Assembly: GCF_010378095.1 (NCBI RefSeq)
Contig: NZ_WNJL01000053.1
Coordinates: 1 to 56,613, forward strand
DNA from: Acidithiobacillus ferrianus
Lineage (GTDB): Bacteria > Pseudomonadota > Gammaproteobacteria > Acidithiobacillales > Acidithiobacillaceae
Direction: 5' to 3'
DNA length: 56,613 nt
The notes beneath the pieces were generated by a model. That model ran no database searches. It was not told the origin of the DNA and saw nothing but the letters and a program-made list of their open reading frames with translations. A program made the translations under genes and the position numbers. Positions 28,356 through 35,152 of the stretch are shown piece by piece. Numbering within the stretch: the first letter of the stretch is position 1; each line of letters opens with the position of its first letter.

Positions 28356-29768
28356 TCATGCCTTCTGCGCCGCCAGACTGTCGACGGTGGCGGGCACGGC
28401 ATCCGGGGCTTGTAACCCGTGTCCCATCAGCCAGCCGAGGAGGATGCCGATCAGGGCGATGGCCGACAGGGACGGATAACCGATGAAGTGTACCAACGGC
28501 CCGCTGAGAAAAGTACCGATCACCGTAGCCACCGCACCACTGGCATTGAAAAGACCCATCGCCGCGCCTTGACTGAAAGGCGTCAAACGGGCCGTCAGCG
28601 TAGTCCCGGAGATACTCTGCAATGGCCAGGAGAGAATAATCAGGACGAAGCCTGCCACAGCCAGCAAGGTCTTGGATATGGGCAGGAAAAACACCAGAAG
28701 CAGGAGCCCGAATCCCAGGAAGCGGAGCACCAGGGACCAGCGGTATACCTTCCCGGCGCCAAAACGCCCGGACAACTGTCCGCCTACAGAATAGAGCACC
28801 AGGGCGATGGCGGCGGTCAGGGCGTAGACGCTGGAGGTCAGTGCCGGAGCCACGTTGTAGGCTTTCTGCATGGCTACGGGGAAGTAGGCGAAAAACGCCG
28901 CGACGCCAAAGGCCACGGCGAACCAGGACAGAAGAAAGCGGCCGAAACGGGTATGCAGGACATCCGCCCATCGGCGCGCACCACGTAGGGACAGATGATG
29001 CGAAAAGCGCAGCAGCCCACCCCCCAGCAGTTCCGGACGGCCGAAATGGGCGAGGAAGCGCCAGTCCAGTTCACGCCGCATCCGATCACCCACCTCTGTC
29101 CTCCAACTGTGCCGCTTGGCCGCGACGGGCAGGCCTTTGGCACCCAGCCAAATGGCGGGAATCAGCGCCAGGGCCGAGCAAATCAGACCGAGTTTGAAAT
29201 TGCCGACGAAAATACCCGCCAGCAGGAGCCCTCCGACCTGTCCGCCCCCGTTGAAGGTCTGTAGCCAACCCAGCCGGGGTTCCCATTCGTTTTGCGGATC
29301 GAATTCGACGACGAACAGACTGGCCATGGTGGCCACGGCCGAAGTCCCCGCACCAGCGAGCAGGGAGAGTCCACTCCAGGTGAAGATGCTCGGCAAAAAA
29401 GGCATGGCGGCCAGTGCCGACAGCAGCACCAGAAAACCTCCGAAAAAAATGGGGCGATGCAGGTGTTTTTTGTCGGCCAGAGTCCCCCACAGGGGGGAGG
29501 TCAACAGGCCGAGATTGAATCCGCCCATGACGTAGGCGACCCAACTAAGGTGGTGAGTCAGGGCGACGATCATCAGGGGCAATAGGATGGGGAGCAGCCC
29601 CGAAGAGACGGCGCCCAACAGGGTGTAAGCGAAAAACCAGATGGATACCCAGTGGCTGGGTTCCTTCAGGATGGCACGCCAGCGATCTAGGTGACCTCGC
29701 GCCAGTTGCATACGAGCGGCGACAGCCGCGTTGTCCATGGATGCACTAGGGTTGTGGGTATCAGTCAT
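28356..29768 (-). CDS. MFS transporter, substrate unknown
   Basis: A 470-residue, about 12-helix major facilitator. The loop 2-3 motif GTLADKKHLHRP matches the MFS G-x-L-a-D-r/k pattern. A long cytoplasmic stretch (about residues 240-280, RTEVGDRMRRELDWRFLAHFG) separates the halves. The N-terminal ~45 residues are polar. AGGAGGA precedes the ATG at 29768. Convergent with the hemoglobin gene. No neighbour indicates a substrate; efflux is as likely as uptake. Confidence 0.8.
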   Translation of the reverse strand: MTDTHNPSASMDNAAVAARMQLARGHLDRWRAILKEPSHWVSIWFFAYTLLGAVSSGLLPILLPLMIVALTHHLSWVAYVMGGFNLGLLTSPLWGTLADKKHLHRPIFFGGFLVLLSALAAMPFLPSIFTWSGLSLLAGAGTSAVATMASLFVVEFDPQNEWEPRLGWLQTFNGGGQVGGLLLAGIFVGNFKLGLICSALALIPAIWLGAKGLPVAAKRHSWRTEVGDRMRRELDWRFLAHFGRPELLGGGLLRFSHHLSLRGARRWADVLHTRFGRFLLSWFAVAFGVAAFFAYFPVAMQKAYNVAPALTSSVYALTAAIALVLYSVGGQLSGRFGAGKVYRWSLVLRFLGFGLLLLVFFLPISKTLLAVAGFVLIILSWPLQSISGTTLTARLTPFSQGAAMGLFNASGAVATVIGTFLSGPLVHFIGYPSLSAIALIGILLGWLMGHGLQAPDAVPATVDSLAAQKA

Positions 29769-29867
29769 GATTCCTCCTGGTATCATTCTCCGGACGGTCA
29801 TTCCATCATTTCACGCCACGCATAAAGGTATTCAGATAAGACTTTTTCCAGTTGGTTCCCGGATGAC

Positions 29868-30150
29868 CTAGGGACCCCCGAATGCGCCCGGATCCGGTCG
29901 AGGATAGGGAAAAACGGCATAGTGTAAGAGGACCCGGGTTCCCCGATGCAGGTAGGCCACCGCCCGGCTGGGAACTAGAAACTGGGCGACCAAAGGATCT
30001 CCTTGGGGCATGAGGGACAAGACGGGAGAACCGGCACTGGCGGCTTGTCCGGCCGTCACGGTCAAGGCCGATACCCACCCGGAAGAAAGTGCCCGCAGCA
30101 CCAGGGAGTGTCCCCCCGCTGTTTTGGCCAGTTCCTGGCGGAGAGAGGTA
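29868..30150 (-). pseudogene. HlyD/CvaA-type secretion adaptor fragment
   Basis: An ~90-residue remnant, LRQELAKTAGGHSLVLRAL followed by SGWVSALTVTAGQ, SAGSPVLSLMPQGDPLVAQ and LVPSRAVAYLHRGT. This is the lipoyl/beta-barrel middle part of a HlyD-family membrane-fusion protein as found in microcin and colicin V exporters (CvaA). Both the N-terminal hairpin and the C-terminal third are missing: a stop codon lies just upstream and another ends the frame after PDPGAFGGP. No ABC exporter or TolC gene is nearby. Clearly non-functional. Confidence 0.75.
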
Positions 30151-30151
30151 C

Positions 30152-30222
30152 GTCACCCCAATCAACACTATTTGCAGCCCCACCGTTCACGCATCGAACT
30201 CTGTAACATTCAACGCTTTCAT
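30152..30222 (-). pseudogene. Frameshifted double-glycine leader peptide (microcin-like)
   Basis: Starting at 30222 on the minus strand, after GGAG, the frame reads MKALNVTEFDA and then hits TGA. One missing base accounts for this: the next frame continues VNGG-AANSVDWGD. Joined, MKALNVTEFDAVNGG is a canonical double-glycine leader of the class II bacteriocin/microcin type (M-x-x-L-x-x-x-E-x-x-x-V-x-G-G). It runs straight into the HlyD remnant, as if a deletion fused a precursor gene to its export gene. The reading is mine by eye; it is too short for standard gene callers. Confidence 0.55.
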
Positions 30223-30345
30223 CACGGCATATCTCCTTACATTACAAATGGGCAATTGCCCGGGATTTTGCCTAGACCTCGCAGTTGAAGCCAGACAAAA
30301 GTTAATCTTGTATCTTAACCTCTCTATCGCAAACCCTCCTGATTT

Positions 30346-30774
30346 TTAGTCGGTGGAGTATTCACTATGCAGCTTCTGCATGCCAAATTTTTTCTTTTTC
30401 TTCTTGGTATGGTCTTTGGTTGATAATATATAAACAAGTGAAATTATATATAGCATCATAAAAAAAGTATCAAGAATAGAGCCTATCGATTTATCTATTA
30501 TTAGTATGTAAATAAATCCACATAAAAAAAGAAAGATGGAGAAGATTCTTGCTAAATCGTCTAGATCTAATCTTCCGGAAAGCTGTAATCGTGAAACCAT
30601 GATCCCGATCAGTGCTGCCATAAAAAAAATTCCGTAATAATAATTTTTCCCAACAACAAGAAATAAATATAGATTTATGGCAAAATATATTACTACCATA
30701 ACCGCAACCAATATTGTTTTTGATAAATCATATTTATGATAAAACAGATCAGCATAGCCCTGAAAAAAAAGCAA
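30346..30774 (-). CDS. Small AT-rich four-helix membrane protein, unknown
   Basis: A 142-residue frame with about four hydrophobic helices (ILVAVMVVIYFAINLYLFLVV, GIFFMAALIGIMV, IFSIFLFLCGFIYILII, TFFMMLYIISLVYIL) and a Lys-rich C-terminus. Only a TTG start without a Shine-Dalgarno is available and an in-frame stop lies just upstream, so the N-terminus may be truncated. Base composition is far more AT-rich than the flanking core genes. It is directly upstream of the microcin-like leader on the same strand, so an immunity protein is conceivable. I recognise no family. Confidence 0.45.
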   Translation of the reverse strand: MLFFQGYADLFYHKYDLSKTILVAVMVVIYFAINLYLFLVVGKNYYYGIFFMAALIGIMVSRLQLSGRLDLDDLARIFSIFLFLCGFIYILIIDKSIGSILDTFFMMLYIISLVYILSTKDHTKKKKKKFGMQKLHSEYSTD

Positions 30775-30805
30775 GTATCTTTTTGTCTATATAAAACATT
30801 ATTTA

Positions 30806-31177
30806 TCACCCCTCCTGGATAACGGCATAGGCCTCGCTGACTAGCTTATAAAGATCTGGATACTGTTCTGGGCTGTAGACCATGTGGGCCAGTTCCATGT
30901 GGTACTGGACTCGCAGTTGCTCCGGGCTCAAGGGATCGATGCTTTCGCTGAAGGCGCCGGCGGCGTTCTTGACGCTTTCGGTGTGTTTCTGCACCTTCCA
31001 GGAGAAACTCTTGGGCAAGGTCACGACGGTGCTCCATACCCCATGGCCATATGGCATGAAGGCCAGATATTTGTCCGTGGGACTGCTGAGCCGGGCAGTG
31101 AGGTTACGTAAGGAAGCCGTATTCAGACCATAGTGCAAATGAATGCGGCTGCCAGTGCCGAGCGGTGGAGCACTCAT
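30806..31177 (-). pseudogene. C-terminal fragment, possibly DUF3857/transglutaminase-like protein
   Basis: A 123-residue frame with normal GC wedged between two AT-rich genes. Its end (PLSPEQLRVQYHMELAHMVYSPEQYPDLYKLVSEAY) resembles the C-terminal beta-domain tail of DUF3857-transglutaminase proteins. The first ~30 residues look like chance sequence overlapping the upstream frame. Probably a leftover 3' end brought here by rearrangement. The family assignment is weak. Confidence 0.35.
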
Positions 31178-31601
31178 CTGTGAGAGCTATAATATTCCAA
31201 CACACCTGCCATGGCACCAGCAGCCAAATCCAGAGAAAAAATTCAGGATCAGCCAACGCGAACTCTAATGAATAAGCCATATCTCCAACAACATCATCAA
31301 ACAATGGGTGGTGTGATCTGTCTGCACCGCCACAAATCAATGTCAGATCGATCTCCGGTAATGTACTTTCAATCTGTTCAGATTCATTCATGACTATTGT
31401 CTTCATTTTTGAAATGGCTTGCACCATTGCCCATCGATAATAAAGCGCTGATGTATAAACCACAAAAAATCCGGAAACTATTTGAATTATAGTTACTGGA
31501 TGACCGAATATTGCTTGAGAAAAGATTCCAACCAATCCCCAAAAAACAGCTATTCTTATCCATCTGATATCTTTTCTGAAGCCCCAGCAATTGTTTGTCA
31601 T
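31104..31601 (-). CDS. Hypothetical membrane protein under a sigma-54 promoter
   Basis: From the ATG at 31601 the frame has 165 residues: two hydrophobic helices (IRIAVFWGLVGIFSQAIF, VTIIQIVSGFFVVYTSALYY), a polar middle (ESEQIESTLPEIDLTLICGGADRSHH), a third hydrophobic segment (FFLWIWLLVPWQVCW), and a ~25-residue tail that overlaps the next frame and is probably read-through into unrelated DNA. AT-rich. An alternative ATG lies at 31634. No family recognised. A good sigma-54 promoter and NtrC sites lie just upstream, implying expression under nitrogen limitation. Confidence 0.4.
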   Translation of the reverse strand: MTNNCWGFRKDIRWIRIAVFWGLVGIFSQAIFGHPVTIIQIVSGFFVVYTSALYYRWAMVQAISKMKTIVMNESEQIESTLPEIDLTLICGGADRSHHPLFDDVVGDMAYSLEFALADPEFFLWIWLLVPWQVCWNIIALTDECSTARHWQPHSFALWSEYGFLT

Positions 31602-31658
31602 TGCAATATGCCTATTTTCATGCCAGACGTACACGTATTTAACCTTAAAAAGGATGGC

Positions 31659-31674
31659 AGCATATATTATGCCA
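31659..31674 (-). promoter_or_regulatory. Sigma-54 promoter upstream of unknown membrane-protein gene
   Basis: TGGCATAATATATGCT on the minus strand: one mismatch in each half of TGGCAC-N5-TTGCT, with exactly 10 nt between GG and GC. Predicted start near 31648, a few to ~47 nt before the candidate ATGs at 31634 and 31601. Confidence 0.6.
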
Positions 31675-31784
31675 AGTCAACTGTAAGGAACGCATCGATC
31701 AAACTGCTAATTAAAACATAAAGTTAAGATGTTTAAAGAGTGATTACCAAAGAATCAGAACCGACAGCAACGCACACAATTGGG

Positions 31785-31817
31785 GCCACGAAATGGTGCG
31801 TTGCACCTTTTTAGTGC
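31785..31817. promoter_or_regulatory. Tandem NtrC-type sites
   Basis: GCACCTTTTTAGTGC (31803-31817) is a full GCAC-N7-GTGC dyad, and GCCACGAAATGGTGC (31785-31799) is a degenerate one, with centres 18 bp apart, like the narK pair. They lie about 144-162 bp upstream of the predicted start at 31648, the same distance as at narK. The sucrose cassette on the other side has no comparable sigma-54 element. Confidence 0.6.
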
Positions 31818-32103
31818 GTGCATTCCAGGACGCAGCGATACAACTGGTACTGGTATTTGGAAACCTGATTAGCACGATGATTCCGCTGAGTGGAGCCAGT
31901 GTTCTGGCCCCGGTACTCCGGATCAGCGATGGTGATCCGCAGAGCCCCGTTCGTGCGTGGGTTTACTCGTTCGCATTGGCTACGTTATGGTGAGTGTCGG
32001 GGCGTCGAGGCGGTACGCCTGCCCTGGCAGGGGGGTTGAAGTGAAAATCCAGCCACGACATGACGAGTGAGATGAATCCGCGGACGCGAGAAAGGGCCAT
32101 ACC
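31818..32103. other. Intergenic region upstream of sucrose cassette
   Basis: No gene seen; a weak plus-strand frame here has no recognisable features. The region must contain the promoter of the frk-sps-sus operon, but I could not single out a convincing -35/-10 pair. A poor sigma-54-like element (TGGCAG-N5-TTGA) near 32025 lacks the essential GC. Confidence 0.4.
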
Positions 32104-33006
32104 ATGAAAACGGAGATCACCCCCGGAGTAATTTTTGGCGAGTGCCTGGTGGACGACTTCGGCACGGCGCAGCGCCTCGGCGGCGCACCCTTCAATGTGG
32201 CGCAGCACCTCCACGCCTTGGGGGTGGCGTCCATCTTGGTGAGCCGAGTGGGACGGGACGCCTCGGGACAGCGTATCCTGCAGCGGATGCGGGACTGGGG
32301 GATGCCCACGCACGGTGTGCTGGAGGATGATGCGCTTCCCACGGGCCGGGTGCGGGTGATCGTGGACGCCCGGCAGGGGCACCGCTTCGAGATTCTGCCG
32401 CATCAGGCGTACGATGCCATCTCTCTCCCCGTCAAGGTCACCGACCGCATCCCTTGGCTCTACCACGGCAGCCTCGCGGTGCGGGAGGACGGGCCATCGC
32501 GGACCACATGGCGTCAGCTTCGCGCGCGCGCCGACTGGCGTTTCGTGGACATCAACTTGCGAGATCCGTGGTGGAACCCAGAAATACTCGCGGAAGTCAT
32601 GCAGGATTCGTCTGTGCTCAAGTGCAACGTCGAGGAGTTGGAGCAGATCATGCGCACTTACGACCTGCCCCGGACTTCCACCCTGCGTGAGGCGATGGAG
32701 GCGGTAGCCCGTCGTTTTCACGTGCGCGCCGTCTTGGTGACCCAGGGCGCGGCGGGCGCCGCGTATGGGGATGAGACTCATTTTTACGAAGCGAAGGCGG
32801 TGCCGACGACCGTTCGGGATACGGTGGGCGCGGGCGACGCCTTCGCCGCGGGCTGGATCTGGGGGAGTTTCCGCGAAGACGCCGTGGAGCGGCGTTTGCA
32901 AAGAGCCGTGGAATTGGCGGCGGCCGTTTGCGCATTATCCGGCGCCCTGCCGGAGCAGCCCGACTTTTATCAGCGCATCGTGGCGCGTTGGACCAAGGAG
33001 GATTGA
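32104..33006 (+). CDS. PfkB-family fructokinase
   Basis: A 300-residue ribokinase-like sugar kinase. N-terminal substrate-binding segment RLGGAPFNVAQHLHALG and the C-terminal PfkB signature DTVGAGDAFAAG with catalytic Asp near residue 243. It probably phosphorylates fructose to fructose-6-phosphate, the acceptor for sucrose-phosphate synthase and a product route for sucrose synthase. It heads an operon with both: its stop is 1 bp before the TTG start of the next gene. Other hexoses cannot be excluded. Confidence 0.88.
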   Translation: MKTEITPGVIFGECLVDDFGTAQRLGGAPFNVAQHLHALGVASILVSRVGRDASGQRILQRMRDWGMPTHGVLEDDALPTGRVRVIVDARQGHRFEILPHQAYDAISLPVKVTDRIPWLYHGSLAVREDGPSRTTWRQLRARADWRFVDINLRDPWWNPEILAEVMQDSSVLKCNVEELEQIMRTYDLPRTSTLREAMEAVARRFHVRAVLVTQGAAGAAYGDETHFYEAKAVPTTVRDTVGAGDAFAAGWIWGSFREDAVERRLQRAVELAAAVCALSGALPEQPDFYQRIVARWTKED

Positions 33007-33007
33007 T

Positions 33008-35152
33008 TTGCCCGATCACGAGGGTCTCTACATTCTGATGCTGAGCATCCACGGCCGTATCTGCGGTACACCGGAACTCGGCGTCGATGCGGATACCGGC
33101 GGCCAGGTTGGTTACGTCCTTGACGAAATGCGGGCATTGGCACGAGACCCGCGCGTCGCCCGGATCGACCTGCTGACGCGCCGTTTTAGCGATCCCGCCA
33201 CCCATCCCATTTATGGGGAAGCGCGGGAATCTTTGGGGTCCGGCGCCCGGATCATCCGTTTGTCCGCCGGCCCATCCCAAAAATACCTGCAAAAAGAGCG
33301 GCTCTGGGATTATCTGGACACGTTCGTGGACGGTGCGTTGCAGTTCATCCGCAGTGAAAACCGTATTCCCGACATCATCCACAGCCACTATGCCGACGCC
33401 GGTTACGTGGGGGTACGACTCTCCCGCTTGCTGGGCATTCCGCTCATCCACACCGGTCACTCCCTCGGGCGGGACAAGCGGGAAAGGCTGATCGCCGCTG
33501 GCCGAAAGGCAGAGAGCATCGACCGGCAGTTTCGTTTTTCGCGGCGCATCGCCGCCGAAGAAGCCGTGCTGAGCGAGGCGTCCGCGATCCTGACCAGCAC
33601 CCGCCAGGAAGTGGATAAACAATATGCGCTCTACGAGAACGCCGCGCAGGCGCATTTTGTGGTGCTACCACCGGGCGTGGACTTGCGCCGGTTCTCCCGG
33701 CCGGGACGGCAGCGTTCTTCACCGCTGCTGCCCAGTTTGCGCCGGTTTTTGGAAGCGCCGCGCAAGCCCGCCATTCTGGCCATCGCCCGCCCCGACGAGC
33801 GGAAGAATTTTCAACGCCTCGTCGAAGCCTATGCGACGGCCCCCGATTTACGGGAGCAAGCCAACCTGATTCTGGTCATGGGCCAGCGCGACCGTTTCGA
33901 GCAGATCCCCCACGGGGCGCGGGGAGTGATCGAGAGCGTGCTGCGGACCGTCGACGATTACGATCTTTATGGCCAGGTCGCCCTGCCCAAGCATCATGAA
34001 CCTGAAGAGATTCCCGAATATTACCGTTATGCGGCCATCTATAAGGGAGTGTTCGTCAATCCGGCGCTCACCGAGCCTTTCGGTCTGACCCTGCTGGAAG
34101 CGGCGGCATCGGGATTGCCGGTTGTCGCCACCCGGCACGGCGGTCCGCAGGACATCATCCGCTATTGCCGCAACGGCATTCTGGTGGACCCGCTGAATAT
34201 CGGGGAAATGCAGGACGCCCTCCGGCAAATGCTCTTCGATCGCCGCCGCTGGCAGCGCGCCAGCCGCGCCGGGCTGATGGGCGTGCGTCGCGTCTATAGC
34301 TGGGAGGCCCATGCACGCCGTTATCTGGCGGAAGTGGAGCGTATTCTCCGGCGCCAGCGCAAACAATTGCGGCGGGAGTCCGCCGCCCGCCAGGGTGTGC
34401 GCCGCGCCTTGCCGACAGCGGACCACCTGCTGATATCCGATATCGACAACACCTTGATCGGTGATCCGGCGGGACTCGCCGCGCTGATAGAATGGCTAGG
34501 GGAACATCCCCGGGTGGCCTTTGGCGTCGCCACCGGCCGGAATCTGAAACAGACCATGGAGGTGCTGGCCGCGCACCAGGTACCCCGTCCGGACATCTGC
34601 ATCACCGACGTCGGCACGCGCATCGTCTATGGCAACACGCTGCACGAAGATCAGGACTGGGCGGCTCATCTGCACTATCGCTGGTGGCGCGAAGGGGTGT
34701 TGCAAACGCTGGCCGAAATACCTGGCCTACGCTTACAGGAAAAACCGGCCCAGAGTACCTTCAAGGTCAGCTACTATGTGGATCCCAAACGCCCGCCGAC
34801 GGCGAAGGACCTGCAACAGCGCCTGCACCAGCAACGGATCGCCGCCCATGTGGTGCTCTCTCATACGCGCTATCTGGACGTATTGCCCATTCGTGCTTCC
34901 AAGGGACACGCCATCCGTTTCCTGGCCTTTCGCTGGGGGTTGCCCTTGCACGCGGTGCTCACCGCCGGGGATTCCGGCAACGATGCCGACATGATGGGCG
35001 GCGAAATTTGCGGGGTCGTCGTCGGCAATCACAGTCCGGAGTTGCACGGGCTGAGAGATAGGCATCATATTTATTTCGCGAGCGCCTGCCACGCTTGGGG
35101 CATTCTCGAAGGGATTCAACATTACCACTTCTCAGGAGACCTTCATGTCTGA
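33008..35152 (+). CDS. Sucrose-phosphate synthase with C-terminal phosphatase domain
   Basis: A 714-residue fusion. Residues 1 to ~460 are a GT-B, GT4-type glucosyltransferase (HGRICGTPELGVDADTGGQ at the N-terminus, HSLGRDKRERL, and the E-x7-E motif EPFGLTLLEAAASG), making sucrose-6-phosphate from a nucleotide sugar and fructose-6-phosphate. From ~475 a HAD sucrose-phosphate-phosphatase-like domain follows (DIDNTLIGDP, later TAGDSGNDADMM), so one chain may complete sucrose synthesis. TTG at 33008 is chosen because AAGGAGG is 5 nt upstream and sequence homology begins there. It overlaps the next gene by 8 bp. Confidence 0.9.
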   Translation: MPDHEGLYILMLSIHGRICGTPELGVDADTGGQVGYVLDEMRALARDPRVARIDLLTRRFSDPATHPIYGEARESLGSGARIIRLSAGPSQKYLQKERLWDYLDTFVDGALQFIRSENRIPDIIHSHYADAGYVGVRLSRLLGIPLIHTGHSLGRDKRERLIAAGRKAESIDRQFRFSRRIAAEEAVLSEASAILTSTRQEVDKQYALYENAAQAHFVVLPPGVDLRRFSRPGRQRSSPLLPSLRRFLEAPRKPAILAIARPDERKNFQRLVEAYATAPDLREQANLILVMGQRDRFEQIPHGARGVIESVLRTVDDYDLYGQVALPKHHEPEEIPEYYRYAAIYKGVFVNPALTEPFGLTLLEAAASGLPVVATRHGGPQDIIRYCRNGILVDPLNIGEMQDALRQMLFDRRRWQRASRAGLMGVRRVYSWEAHARRYLAEVERILRRQRKQLRRESAARQGVRRALPTADHLLISDIDNTLIGDPAGLAALIEWLGEHPRVAFGVATGRNLKQTMEVLAAHQVPRPDICITDVGTRIVYGNTLHEDQDWAAHLHYRWWREGVLQTLAEIPGLRLQEKPAQSTFKVSYYVDPKRPPTAKDLQQRLHQQRIAAHVVLSHTRYLDVLPIRASKGHAIRFLAFRWGLPLHAVLTAGDSGNDADMMGGEICGVVVGNHSPELHGLRDRHHIYFASACHAWGILEGIQHYHFSGDLHV

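Noticed and set aside
32020..32042. Sigma-54 promoter before the sucrose cassette
   Set aside because: TGGCAG-N5-TTGA lacks the invariant GC; the nearby NtrC-like sites fit the opposite strand much better.
32765..33007. Longer N-terminus for the sucrose-phosphate synthase frame
   Set aside because: It is a shadow of the fructokinase gene; a strong Shine-Dalgarno precedes TTG at 33008, where family similarity begins.
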